A stretch of DNA of 64,000 nucleotides from Liriodendron chinense (Eukaryota; Streptophyta; Magnoliopsida; Magnoliales; Magnoliaceae). Below are positions 31,329-43,308 of the stretch, piece after piece; the first letter of the stretch is position 1, and every line of letters begins with the position of its first letter. The notes beneath the pieces are model-generated. The model worked only from the letters and a program-made list of their open reading frames with translations. It made no database searches and was not told the origin of the DNA. The position numbers and the translations under genes are program-made. Location of the stretch: NCBI GenBank assembly GCA_003013855.2, contig ML058371.1, positions 186,001 through 250,000 on the forward strand, in the 5' to 3' direction.

Positions 31329-34300
31329 TTAATAATCATCGTCTGTATCATTATCGCTTAGGACTCTTTCTTCTTCACCATCACTATCGCTGATCAGTAT
31401 TTTCTCTTCATCGTATGCAAAGTCGTCATCAATGAAAGTGTTATCATCTCTAACAATGTCATTTATGATTGAGGCATCAACATGATCAGGTGGTACATCA
31501 TCTCTTTTCAATTGCACCACATCAATATCAACATTTGGATCATTCCCTCTATCCCAAGATGGCATGTCTTCTTGATATGCTTGTTCAACTGACGACGTTC
31601 CATTTCTTCCTTCATCGCTATTTTCAACGTCTAATTCGGGAACGTCTAATATGTTCCTAGGCTTTATTTTCTGCATCACGTGCCAAGAGCTGCCTAACTT
31701 GGTGTCAGGGAGGTAGAATACTTGTTCGGCTTGGCTGGCTATGATAAATGGGTCGTCTTTAAACCACTTTCGAGATAAATTTACGCTCGTGAAGCAGTCG
31801 TCAGTCTGTATTCCCAACTTGTTATTTCCAATATCCCACCAATCTCATTTAAATAAATACACCCACTTTCTCATACAATAACTCAGCTCAATAATATCCG
31901 CCAAAACGCCATAAAAATTAATTTTTACATCCTCATGCATTCCCTTCACAACCACCCTACTATTTTGTGTGGTCCTATACTTCTCACGCTCTTCAGTGTG
32001 GAACCGAATCCTGTTTACAATACAACCTGTATATCTAGATACACGTCTATCAGGGCCACACGCCAGTGAGTAGAGTGCATCAGACGCATCCGCAGAGTTG
32101 CTAGCGCGCAACGTCTTCATCTATAATCATGTACAGAATATAAAAGTTTATAGATTTGAGATTAGGTGTAAATATTGTGCAATACAACAATATTGTAAGT
32201 GTGGTGAGATAGAAGGTGAATTAATCTTACACGTTTTGTGAACCATTCTGAAAACTGATCCTGATGCATTCGATCATAATTTGTAGGATATTGGGACTTC
32301 ATCTCCTCGATGTGTTCGCTATACATAATTGGCACGTTGTCAGCAAGAAATTTTAAGATCATCGTATGTAGATATACAATTATCGATTGAAGACTTACTC
32401 TAAGTACGACTCTATTTCTTTACAATTATGCAACACGTACCACCGCGCCTTTGCTTGATCCCCAAGGTCCATATCCTGAAACGTCGACGATCCTAAATGA
32501 CGAACGTTATGTGCGAATACAGATATAAGTCGTTGTTCATGCTCCTACCCTTCATCGGCATTCCGATCTTCTCAGTTGAATCTAGTCTCTATGCCACGAA
32601 GATACATAGAGCAAAATGTCAGGCACTAATTATCAATGTACGCCTCAGCAATGGATCCCTCTGGACGTGCCTTATTCCTCACATATCGTTTTAATGTGTG
32701 AAGATATTTGTATACAAAATCACTATGTTATACATATGAAAACATGGATATATGTAGTTTATGGAATGAATAAAAATTTAGGAATAGATTCTATCACCTT
32801 TCGATCGAATACATCCAACGATGGTGTACTAGGCCTACAAGCTTCGCTTCGTATGGTAAGTGAATCGCTAGGTGTACCATGACATCGAAAAATGCAGGTG
32901 AAAATATTCTTTCAAGTTTGCAAAGGATTACGACAATGTCCTTCTCCAGTCGTTTAATAACCTCTACATTCAAAGATTTCAAACACAAATCCTTAAAGAA
33001 TATCCTCAACTCAATCAGCGCAGCACTGACATCCTTGCTAAGGAATCCATGAATCGCAACTGGTAGTAGACATTGCAGAAGGACGTGACAGTCATGACTT
33101 TTCAATTCTGTTACTTTATAGTCCGTAATGTTTACACGCCGAGAGATATTTGATGCATAGCCATCGGGAAACTTCACCGATCTCAACCATTCACATAAAC
33201 GTTTTTTCTCTAGTTTTGTCAATGTGTAGCAAGCTGCTAGTATAGTGTATGAATTTTCATGTGGTTGCAAGTGTAACTCTTTCCTTTTAAACCCATTACT
33301 TGTAGATCCAATCGAGCCTTAAAATTATCTTTTGTTTTCTTCTCTATGTTCATCAATGTTCAAAGACATTGTCACATATATTCTTCTCAATATGCATGAC
33401 ATCCAGGTTGTGTCAGAATTTTAGATGACTCCAATAGGGCAACTAAAAAAATGCTCTTCTTCCTCTAGTTATACTCCAATACTGTACGTTTTCTCTTCTT
33501 CAAGTGTGGTGCCTTACCAAATCTAACTTCTTTAATATTACTCAGTTATTGTACCACATCTTCTCTAAATAGTTCTTTCGATGGTGGCCTATGATCTTGT
33601 TTGCCATCAACGATCATCGTCTTCCTACGCCAACTATGATCCCTCGAAAGGAAGCGACGATGGCCCATATAACACGTTTTTTTACCATGCTTCAATGATA
33701 ATGAACGAAGTCTCAGTACTACATGTAAGACAAGCCAACTTTCCCTTCGTGCTCGACCCAGACAAATTTTCATATGCAGGGAAGTCATTTAGTTATCCAC
33801 AAGACCTCTGCATGCAATCGAAATGTCTGTTCTACAAAAGTGTCATACGTCTGGACACCTTGACTCCACAACTCGTTTAACTCATCTACTAACGGTCAGA
33901 AATACACATCAATGTCATTCCCCGATGACTTGGGTCCAGGAATAAACAATGACATTATGAAAAATGACTCCTTCAAACACAACCAATGAGGTAAATTGTA
34001 GGGCATAAGTATCACTAGCCACATACTGTACGAGCTACTCATATTACCAAATGGAATAAAACCATCACTTGCAAGACCTAGCCGAACATTACGAGAATCC
34101 TCTACAAACCAGTCGTATTGCTTATCAAAATTTTGCTAGGCTTTAGAGTCAGTAGGGTGCCTCAATGTATTATCACCATAAACGCGTTTCTCCTTATGCC
34201 ACCTTCATATCTTTAGCCGTCTTGCTCGACGTAAATAATCTTTGTAATCTGGGTTTCAATGGAAAGTACCTTAACACCTTTTGTGGAATTTTCTTACGCT

Positions 34301-35061
34301 TGGCTTCATCATATTTCCACCTAAACTCTCCACATTGTGGACACTCTTCAATATTTTCATGTTCTTTCCAATACAATACACAATCATTTATACATGCATG
34401 TTTGAGGATGTAACCAAGGCCCAAGTCTCGCATTAAGGATTTTGTCTCATAATAAGACTTAGGCAATGTCTCACCTTCAGGTAATACTTCTTTCAACAAG
34501 CCAAGTAACATGTTGAATGATTTGTTACTCCAACGATTTATTATCTTCAAATGAAATAACCTTGCAAGGAAATTCAACTTGGAGAAGTTCCCACACCCCG
34601 GATAGAGTGGACATTGCGCATCTCTCAACAACCTACTAAACTTTTCTGATTCGACATCACCCATAGGAGGAATATCCTGGCTACTACTTGTCACTTGCAA
34701 AATTAGTATCCGCAATTGTTCCTCTTGACGCATTCCCTATGATATCTTGCATTTCGTCAACGTCTTCATCCTCGTCATTAGGCACAATTGGGTCAGCAAG
34801 CACTTCAGTGGCCTCAACTCTTTGGTGGAAGTCTTCACCACGATGAATCCACCAAGTGTAACCCTGGTCAATCCCAACTATGAACAAATCAGTCTTCTAC
34901 TTTGTCTAAAGTCTTGTGAATCATGTTCTTGCATTTTCGGCATGGAAACCTAATTCTATTACTTAAATCTGCCCGATATCGCACAAATTCATGAACTCCT
35001 TAACACCTTGTTTATACTATGGGCCAAATCGATTCTTAGCTCGCATCCAACTCTTATCCAT
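31329..35061 (-). pseudogene. CACTA transposase, TNP2 type
   Basis: The start at 35,061 opens MDKSWMRAKNRFGP, the Transposase-associated N-terminus, but a stop follows after 14 codons. The zinc-like core is clear in 34,194-34,733: GNFSKLNFLARLFHLK, ESLPKSYYETK-like, LGLGYILKHACINDCVLYWKE and ECPQCGEFRWK (Transposase_21). The 33,500-34,190 stretch keeps homology to the catalytic part but is full of stops. DUF4218 is at 32,794-33,270 (LRIFFKDLCLKSLNVEVIKRL, MVHLAIHLPYEAKL). DUF4216 is spread over 32,362-31,329 (EWFTKRV, YTGCIVNRIRFHTEEREKYRTTQNSRVVVKG, FIIASQAEQVFYLPDTKLGSSWHVM), ending in an acidic tail. It would cleave the CACTA ends; this copy cannot. Confidence 0.88.
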
Positions 35062-35084
35062 ATCTACAATGCAAAGATTAGATT

Positions 35085-38000
35085 CAGTTTACGTTTAGAT
35101 TAGGTGATTTGAGTTTAGGTTTAGGTTTAGGCCTAGGTATAGTATTTTGGGTTCGGGATCGGGTTTAGGTTTATGTTTTTGAATTTGAGTTTAGGTTTAG
35201 GTTAGAGTTGTGGATTTAGGAGTAGGTGTAGGTTTAGGTTAGGTGATTTGAGTTTAGGTTTAGGTTTAGGCCTAAGTTTAGTATTTCGGGTTCGGGATCG
35301 GGTTTAAGTTTAGATTTTCGAGTTTGGGTTTAGGTTTAGGTTAGAATTGTGGATCTAGGAATAGGTGTAGGTTTAGGTTAGGTGATTTGAGTTTAGGTTT
35401 AGGTTTAGGCCTAGGTTTAGGATTTCGGGTTTGGGATCGGGTTTAGGTTTAAGTTTTTGAGTTTGGGTTTAGCTTTAGGTTAGAGTTATGGATTTAGGAA
35501 TAGGTGTAGGTTTAGGTTAGGTGATTTAAGTTTAGGTTTAGGTTTAGGCCTAGGTATAGTACTTAGGGTTCGGGATCGGGTTTAGGTTTAGGTTTTTGAG
35601 TTCAGGTCTAGGTTTAGGTTAGAGTTGTGGATTTAAGAATAGGTGTAGGTTTAGGTTAGGTGATTTGAGTTTAGGTTTAGGTTTAGGTTTAAGAAATTGG
35701 GTTCAGGATCGGGTTTAGGTTTAGGTTTTTGAGTTCGGGTTTAGGTTTAGGTTAGAGTTGTGGATTTGGGAATAGGTGTAGGTTTAGGTTAAATGATTCA
35801 AGTTTAAGTTTAGGTTTAGGCCTAGGTTTAGTATTTCGGGTTCGGGATCAGGTTTAGGTTTAGCTTTTTGAGTTTGGGTTTACGTTTAGGTTAGAGTTGT
35901 GGATTTAGGAATAGGTGTAGGTTTAGGTTAAGTGTTTTGAGTTTAGGTTTAGGTTTAGGCCTAAGTTTAGTATTTCGAGTTCGAGATCGGGTTTAGGTTT
36001 AAGTTTTTGAGTTTGGGTAGAGGTTTAGGTTAGAGTTGTGGATTTAGGAATATGTGTAGGTTTAGGTAAGGTGAATTGAGTTTAGGATTAGGTTTAGGCC
36101 TAGGTTTAGGATTTCGGGTTCGGGATTGGGTTTAAGTTTAGGTTTTCGAGTTTGGGTTTAGCTTTAGGTTAGAGTTGTGGATTTAGGAATAGGTGTAGGT
36201 TTAGGTTAGGTGATTTGAGTTTAGGTTTAGGTTTAGGCCTAGGTATAGTACTTTGGGTTCGGGATCGGGTTTAGGTTTGGGTTTTTGAGTTTGGGTGTAG
36301 GTTTAGGTTAGAGTTGTAGATTTAGGAATATGTGTAGGTTTAGGTTAGGTGATTTGAGTTTAAGTTTAGGTTTAGGCCTAGGTTTAGGAAATCGGGTTCA
36401 GGCTCGGGTTTAGATTTAGGTTTAGGTTTTTTAGTTCGGGTTTAGGTTTAAGTTAGAATTGTGGATTTAGGAATAGGTGTAGGTTTAGGTTAGGTGATTT
36501 AAGTTTAGGTTTAGGTTTAGGCCTAGGTTTAGTGTTTCGGGTTCGGGATCGGGTTTAGGTTTAAATTTTCGGGTTTGGGTTTAGGTTTAGGTTAGAGTTA
36601 TAGATTTAGGAATAGGTGTAGGTTTAGGTTAGGTGATTTGAGTTTAGGTTTAGGTTTAGGCCTAGGTTTATTATTTCGGGTTCGAAATTGGGTCTAGGTT
36701 TAGGTTTCTGAGTTTGGATCTAGGTTTAAGTTAGAGTTGAGGATTTAGGAATAGGTGTAGGTTTAGGTTAGGTGATTTGAGTTTAGGTTTAGGTTTAGGC
36801 CTAGGTTTAGTATTTCGGGTTCGGGATCGGGTTTAGGTTTAGATTTTCGAGTTTGGGTTTAGGTTTAGGTTAGAGTTGTGGATTTAGGAATAGGTGTAGG
36901 TTTAGGTTAAGTGATTTGAGTTTAGGTTTAGGTTTAGGTTTAGGCCTAGGTTTAGTGTTTCGGGTTCGGGATCGGGTTTAGGTTTAAATTTTTGAGTTTG
37001 GGTTTAGGTTTAGGTTGGAGTTGTGGATTTAAGAATAGGTGTAGGTTTAGGTTAGGTGATTTGAGTTTAGGTTTAGGTTTATGCCTAGGTTTAGTATTTC
37101 GGGTTCGGGATCGGGTTTAGGTTTAGATTTTTGAGTTTGGGTCTAAGTTTAGGTTAGAGTTGTGGATTTAGGAATAGGTGTAGGTTTAGGTTAAGTGAAT
37201 TGAGTATAGGATTAGGTTTAGGCCTAGGTTTAGGATTTCGGGTTCGGGATCGGGGTTTAGGTTTAGTTTTTTAAGTTTGGGTTTATGTTTAGGTTAGAGT
37301 TGTGGATTTTGGAATAGGTGTAGGTTTAGGTTAGGTGAATTGAGTTTAGGATTAGGTTTAGGCCTAGGTTTAGGATTTCAGGTTCGGGATCGAGTTTAGG
37401 TTTAGGTTTTCGAGTTTGTGTTTAGGTTTACGTTAGAGTTGTGGATTTAAGAATGGGTGTAGGTTTAGGTTAGGTGATTTGAATTTAGGTTTAGGTTTAG
37501 GCGTAGCATTAGGAAATCGGGTTCGGGATCGGGTTTAGGGTTAGGTTTTCGAGTTTGGGTTTAGGTTTAGGTTAGAGTTGTGGATTTAGGAATAGGTGTA
37601 GGTTTAGGTTAGGTGAGTTGAGTTTCGGTTTAGGTTTAGGTTAGAGTTGTGGATTTAGGAATAGGTGTAGATTTAGGTTAGGTGAGTTGAGTTTAGGTTT
37701 AGGTTTAGGCCTAGGTTTAGTATTTCGGGTTTGGGATCAGGTTTAGGTTTAGGTTTTCGAGTTTGGGTCTAGGTTTAGGTTAGAGTTGTGGATTTAGGAA
37801 TAGGTGTAGGATTTAGGTTAGGTGATTTGAGTTTAGCTTTAGGTTTAGGCCTAGGTTTAGTATTTCGGGTTCAGGATCGGGTTTAGGTTTAGGTTTTTGA
37901 GTTTGGGTTTAGGTTTAGGTTCGAGTTGTGGATTTAGGGATAGGTGTAGGTTTAGGTAAGCTGATTTGAGTTTAGGTTTAGGTTTTGGCCTAGGTTCAGT

Positions 38001-38875
38001 ATTTCGGGTTCGGGATCGTGTTTAGGTTTAGGTTTTTGAGTTTGGGTCTAGGTTTAGGTTAAAGTTGTGGATTTAGGAATAGGTATAGGTTTAGGTTAGG
38101 TAAATTGAGTTTAGGACTAGGTTTAGGCCTAGGTTTAGTATTTTGGGTTTGGAATCGAGTTTAGGTTTATATTTTCAAGTTTGGGTTTAGGTTTAGGTTA
38201 AAGTTGTGGATTTAGGAATAGGTGCAGGTTTAGGTTAGGTGATTTGAGTTTAGGTTTAGGTTTTGGCCTAGGTTTAGTATTTCGGGTTTGGGATCGGGTT
38301 TAGGTTTAGATTTTCGAGTTTGGGTTTAGGTTTAAGTTAGAGTTGTAGATTTAGGAATAGGTGTAGGTTTAGGTTAGGTGATTTGAATTTAGGTTTAGGT
38401 TTAGGCCTAGGTTTAGTATTTCGGGATCGGGTTTAGGTTTAGGGTTTTGAGTTTGGGTCTAGGTTTAGGTTAGAGTTGTGGATTTAGGAATAGGTGTAGG
38501 TTTAGGTTAGGTGATTTAAGTTTAGGTTTAGGGTTAGGTCTAGGTTTAGGATTTCGGGTTAGGGATCGGGTTTAGGTTTAGGTTTTTGAGTTTGGGTTTA
38601 GGTTTAGGATAGAGTTGTGGATTTAGGAATATGCGTAGGTTTAGGTTAGGTGACATGAGTTTAGGATTAGGTTTAAGGCTAGGTTTAGCAAATCGGGTTC
38701 AGGATAGGGTTTAGGGTTAGGTTTTCGAGTTTGGGTGTAGGTTTAGGTTAGAGTTGTAGATTTAGGAGTAGGTGTAGGTTTAGGTTAGGTAAATTGAGTT
38801 TAGGTTTAGGTTTAGCCGTAGCTTATAGGTTTTAGTTTTAGGTTTATGGTTTAGGGTTTAGGGTTTAGGGTGTAG
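35085..38875. repeat. 139-bp TTTAGG-rich tandem array, ~27 copies
   Basis: The GGTGATTTGAG anchor recurs at 35,242, 35,381, 35,520 and 35,659 and so on, giving an exact 139-bp period over the first units. Each unit contains GTTTAGGTTTAGGCCTAGG, a GGGTTCGGGATCGGG block and GGATTTAGGAATAGGTG. Small indels shift the period in later units. Telomere-like TTTAGG hexamers are abundant, but the plant telomeric TTTAGGG heptamer is rare except near 38,850-38,870. It lies upstream of TNP2 inside the CACTA element. No gene is present. Confidence 0.92.
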
Positions 38876-39570
38876 GTCTTGGAGACTCAACCAACTCACG
38901 GATAGCTCCGACGCACATCCGGGTCTGCTCCACACAAAGACGGGCCTGTCCAAATGGTCAAGCCACCCATATTGTTGTTCATAGGAAATGGACAGCTTTA
39001 TCATGGTCATAACAGCGGTTCCCACCTTCAGGGACCCCCGCTCAACATCCGAATAGCTCCGACGCACATTCGTGTTTGCTCCATCAATTTCGAGCTAATA
39101 CATAAACACGAGCTTGTCCAAATGGCTAGGCCACCCATATTATTGTCCATAGGAAATGGACAGCTTCAGCATGGTCACAACAGCGGTTCCCACCTTCCAG
39201 GGACTCCCGCTCAACACTCGGATAGCTCCGACTGCACATCTGTGTCTGCTCCATCAATTTTGAGCTAATACATAAACACGGGCCTAGTCCAAATGGCCAG
39301 GCTACCCATATTGTTGTCCATAGGAAATGGACAGCTTCAGTATGGTCACAACAGCGGTTCCCACCTTCTAGGGACCCCCACTCAACACTTGGATAGCTTT
39401 CGACGCACATACGGGTCTGCTCCATTAATTTCGAAGCTAATACATAACCACGGGCTTGTCCAAATGGCCAGGCCACCCATATTGCTATCCATAGGAAATG
39501 GACAGCTTCAGCATGGTCACAACAGCGGTTCCCACCTTCCAGGGACCCCTGCTCAACATCAATATCAATC
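38876..39570. repeat. ~158-171-bp tandem repeat, four copies
   Basis: ATAGGAAATGGACAGCTT recurs at 38,991, 39,149, 39,320 and 39,491 (158, 171, 171 bp). Each copy includes a CACAACAGCGGTTCCCACCTT block and GATAGCTCCGACGCACATCC. A single unit remnant lies at 40,098-40,135. Frames of about 100 codons across the array on both strands are repeat artefacts. Confidence 0.88.
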
Positions 39571-40230
39571 AACTACTCTAAATCACAAGTATCATGTTCA
39601 TCATCTAATTTGCCACTAAATGATAGTATAATACAATCAGTCGCCCATTCAAGGATGGATAGATTGAAATGCTATCATTATTTTCATTTAAATGCCCAAG
39701 CATAAATTTCGACAGTATCTCTCCTTGTCTCTCCAGATATATTTATCTTACATTTCATTTCTACAGTCAAGTATCCACACATTGTGTGGATTATTAACAA
39801 TGGAAATAAACATAAAAAAACATATCCAGAGAGAATAGGAGAGTTACCACAGGAAACTAATGACAAAGTATGTAAATGACAAACAATGAGAACATTCCAA
39901 TCTATCCAACCTTGGACTGTCCAACAGGACAATTTGGCAGATTTCTATACCTCCAAAACACACTTTATCTATGCTCGGCAATACAGAAATCTCCAAATGG
40001 GCTAATTGATTCTATTATACTACCATTTGTGGACAAAAAATAACTATTAATAATAAGCCAAATACATCCACAACATACATCCACATAAATCAACCGCGGG
40101 TAGCTCCGACGCACATCCGGGTTTGCTCCATCAATTCCAAATACACAAGCACATGAAAATGGCAGAATCATCAACACCATAAATCAAGTCTAATCAGATA
40201 CTAATGACTATATTGTGAACAATTAAGTAT
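39571..40230. other. Non-coding CACTA interior
   Basis: AT-rich, with no gene or repeat except the lone GGTAGCTCCGACGCACATCC remnant near 40,098 that belongs to the array upstream. Confidence 0.5.
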
Positions 40231-40700
40231 GGGGCGTGCAGAGTAAACTCAGTTGGGCCCACCTAGAATGTATGTGATTTATCTATTCCGTCCTTATGTT
40301 TTTCCAGCTCATTTTAGTGGTTGAGCCTAAAATTTAAGCATATCCAAATCTCAAGTGGACCATGCCATGGGAAACAGTGGGAATAATGATTTCCACCGTT
40401 GAAACCTTCCCATGCCCTACAGGTGATTTTTATTTGTCATCCAACCTGTTCATAAGATCACATGGATATGGATGAAGGGAAAACACAAATATCAGCTTGA
40501 TCTAAAACTTCTGTGTCCTCCGAGAATTTTTCAATGATAGAGATTCAGTTCACACTTTTCTTATGGTGTGGTCCACTTTAGATTTTGATATGCTTCATTT
40601 TTTAGCACCATACCTAAAATTTCCTGTTAAGATGGATGGACGGAGTGGATAAAATACGTAAATCACTGTGGGCCCCACAGAGTTTACTCCGCATGCTAGC
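40231..40700. mobile_element. MITE with GCRTGCRGAGTAAACTC inverted repeats
   Basis: The left flank reads GCGTGCAGAGTAAACTCAGT then GGGCCCAC, and the right end read inward gives GCATGCGGAGTAAACTCTGT then GGGGCCCAC. The interior has GTGGACCAT, TTGATCTAAAACTT and ATGGTGTGGTCCAC phrases that also occur in the MITE at 60,562. Ends are approximate. A second partial copy of the same family follows at about 40,735-40,955. Confidence 0.65.
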
Positions 40701-40734
40701 GTGCGGAGTTACTCAGTACGCAATCCGCTTCCCC

Positions 40735-40955
40735 CACCATGATGTATTTTTCTTACATCCATGTCCGTTTCAACAGCTCATTGTAGGTCATGATACAAAT
40801 CTAACTCTTAGGTGGACCACCACACCACAGGAACCAGTGGTGATTGAAAACTTACCATTAAAAACTCCACATTCGTCCACAGGAATGTTGATACCTAGCT
40901 AAAGGGACCACACAAATATCTGCTTGATCCAAAACTTTGGGGGCCCCACAAGAAG
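40735..40955. repeat. Half copy of the same MITE family
   Basis: CACCATGATGTAT, GGTGGACCACCACACCACAGGA, and CTTGATCCAAAACTTT follow one another in family order, but no matching right half is found. Confidence 0.5.
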
Positions 40956-41300
40956 TGGACATCAAAGGTGGGCCCCACAGGCAGTGGACAGCGACGGTGG
41001 GCCCCACAATTAGGTATTTCAATTTCGATTTAATTTGTAAATTCCAAATTTGGAATTTAGAATTTAAAATCCCTAGTTAAGGAAGGAATCAGGGATTTTA
41101 ATTTTGAAATCCCTAATTATGAGATTTACTAAATCAGTGGGCCCCACCAAATAGTGGATAGCTAAGGCGGACCCCACATGTAATGGATGATGGACAACGA
41201 CGGTGGGACCCACATGCAATGGACAACAACTATGGGACCCACATGCATTAGACAACGATGGTGGGACCCACATGCATTGAATTTTGGCAGTGGGCCCCAC
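40945..41300. repeat. GTGGGCCCCACA minisatellite
   Basis: A 30-40-bp degenerate unit with GTGGGCCCCACA or GTGGGACCCACATGCA plus GTGGACAACGA recurs at least nine times, interrupted by AATTTAGAATTT-type AT-rich text at 41,015-41,130. Confidence 0.7.
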
Positions 41301-41313
41301 AATCAACAACGAG

Positions 41314-41345
<32 letters not shown>

Positions 41346-41629
41346 GGAGGAAGAAGGGAGAGAGGGTTACCGGAGGTAGTGGCGGCTGCGGCGTCGGTGG
41401 GGTGGTTGGCTGAGGCAGGTGGGTAGCGCCGGTGACGGTGGTTAGCTGAGGCGGGTGGGCTACGCTGGTGACGGGGGTGGTCGGCTGAGGCGGGTGGGCT
41501 ATGCGGGTGACAACGGGGGTGGACGGATGAGGTGGGTGGGCCGGGCGCGCGAGGGAGATCGAGAGAGAGAAAGTGAAAGAGAGACAGAAATGAGGGCGTT
41601 GGGAGTCGGGGTCACTTAAAAACACATCA
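41301..41629. repeat. (GA)n and GGTGGGCTAGCGCCGGTGACG-type repeats
   Basis: A pure GA run (41,313-41,341) precedes four or five copies of a 40-45-bp GC-rich unit (GGTTAGCTGAGGCGGGTGGGC). It looks like a decayed exonic or promoter fragment, but no protein match is visible on either strand. Confidence 0.55.
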
Positions 41630-42116
41630 CTTTTACTGACGAAAATTTTCGTCGGTAAAAGTCCTTATAAACTTATTACCGTTGAAAATTTTCGTCGGTA
41701 ATAGTATTTTTAAACTTATTACCGACGAGAATTTTCGTTGGTGATATACATTTCTACAAATGGTGGGAACTTTACACAATATTACCGACGGACAAGAATT
41801 AATGGCAATAAATTCAAAACTGACTTTTACCGACGAAAATTTTCAGTCGGTAAAAGTCTTTTGTTTTACCGACGATCTTTTTCGTCAATAAAAATAATTT
41901 TTCTGCTTTAATATTTTAGCGACGGATTACTTCGTCGGTAATAAACTTTTAACTGACGAAATCATAATTTCGTTGGTAAAAGTGTATGGTGGGAAGGAAA
42001 TTTGGCGGTAGCGGGAAGCTATAACGATTTTTACCGACGATTTCTATATTTCGTCGAAAAATTTATTTTTTCCAATGAAAAATATTTCGTCGGTAAAAAT
42101 CCGTTTTCTTGTAGTG
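41630..42116. repeat. Right subterminal repeats of the CACTA element
   Basis: At least twelve TTACCGACGAAAATTTTCGT-type words in both orientations mirror the left subterminal zone. The zone ends at the TGTAGTG terminus. Confidence 0.9.
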
Positions 42117-42119
42117 TGA

Positions 42120-42456
42120 GATCGAGCACCATCTCTCCCATGGATAACTAATATGAATCCATGGATCTACATGGACTCCTCAACCTGTCTTCGCCATATC
42201 CACGACAGAACAACTCAAATCCACAAGATTTCTTTAAATCCACGAAGAAGAAAGAGTATAAACTCAAATTTCATTAAGAAAATATATCAAAAGCTATCAC
42301 AAATAGTGTTTTAGAGAGCTATTTACAAATAAACTAAACCCTAAAATGTAACCTAGGTGTCCTAATTACAAAAGGAAACTAAATAAATAAAAATCGGAAG
42401 AAAATTGTTCAAAACGGAAAGTTCATGTGGCAGTCTGCAAGTCACCTACCGGTCGG
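42120..42456 (-). repeat. Middle part of the host Copia LTR
   Basis: Lies between the CACTA right TSD and the 852-bp hAT MITE. Together with 43,309-43,559 and 28,112-28,133 it makes one LTR of about 600 bp, read on the minus strand. It ends at the insertion site in an ACCGGTCGG motif. No gene is present. Confidence 0.6.
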
Positions 42457-42793
42457 TAGAGGTGTACACGAGCTGAGCCAAACCAAGCTTTGTACAGCTC
42501 GACTTGGTTTGGTCAATTGGCGACTTGGGCTCGAGCTTGGCTCGGCTTGGTCCTCGAGCCTAACTGGCAGACTTAGCTTGGTTTAGTCGAGCTTTCGAGC
42601 CGAATTCGAGCATGTTCGAGCTTCAAGCTTTCGAGCCTAAATTTGAGCTGAGCTTTTGAGTCACTATCGAGCTTGGGCATTTGAGTTGAATCGAACTTGT
42701 GTTTTCGAGGTTGGGATGGTTGGACAGGGGTGGTCATCGGATGGAGGGAGGTCTGGTGACAAGCGGAGAGAGAGATGCAATGAGAAGAGAGAA

Positions 42794-42832
<39 letters not shown>

Positions 42833-43016
42833 GTGAGAGAGTTCAAAGGGTCGTGGTCCTTGTGGAGACCGGACGACCAGAAGGCGTTCAAGGAAGCCGC
42901 AGGCAAGGACAAATAGGGTTTGAGGGGGGGGGGGGGGGGGGTGTGGCGAGAAAGAGAGAGAGAGAGGGCAGCGCGCTCGAATGAGAAACTTTTAGACTTT
43001 TATTTTTTATTTTAAA

Positions 43017-43061
<45 letters not shown>

Positions 43062-43308
43062 TAATAATATTAATATATAATATATAATATATTTTCAATA
43101 TTGAGCCTGTACACGAGCCAAGCCGATTCAAGTCTGGTTCGAGCCGAGCCGAATCGAGCTCAGGCCAGGCTCGAGCTTGGTTTGAATTTTCAACAAGCCC
43201 ATAAAATAGGCTCGGCTTGGCTTTTTTAACCCTACGAACCGAGTTGAACCGAGCTTTTTCGAGCTGAGACAAGCTTTTCGAGCTAGCTTCGGTTTGTGTA
43301 CAGCTCTA
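42457..43308. mobile_element. hAT-like MITE, 852 bp, inside the Copia LTR
   Basis: The left end is TAGAGGTGTACACGAG and the right end read inward is TAGAGCTGTACACAAAC. The flanking 8-mers CCGGTCGG (42,449) and TCGATCGG (43,309) match at six of eight positions. The interior has many GAGCTTGGCTCG words like the right end of the hAT at 28.0 kb, (GA)n at 42,796-42,830, an 18-base G run at 42,924-42,941 and (TA)n at 43,019-43,058. No coding sequence survives. It is a plausible deletion derivative moved by a relative of the 5.4-kb hAT. Confidence 0.75.

Larger units (their letters stand above)
28134..42116 (-). mobile_element. CACTA (En/Spm) transposon, 13,983 bp, both ends present
   Basis: Left end CACTACAAGAAATTAGG and right end, read inward, CACTACAAGAAAACGG, flanked by TGA on both sides. 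Both subterminal zones are packed with CGACGAAAATTTTCGTCG-type inverted words. Inside, on the minus strand, are a TNP2-type transposase (35,061 to 31,329) and a Transposase_24-type gene (30,563 to 28,816). A 3.8-kb tandem array (35.1-38.9 kb) and a second array (38.9-39.6 kb) lie between the genes and the right end. The transposase has many stops, so the copy is non-autonomous, although its ends look mobilisable in trans. Confidence 0.92.

Noticed and set aside
35085..38875. True interstitial telomere
   Set aside because: The TTTAGGG heptamer is not the repeat unit. The array has a 139-bp period and lies within a CACTA element.
38954..39619. 104-148-codon ORFs on both strands
   Set aside because: Products of the ~165-bp tandem repeat.
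41187..41625. ORFs rich in PPQPTTPV or RERERE
   Set aside because: Translations of minisatellite and (GA)n sequence.
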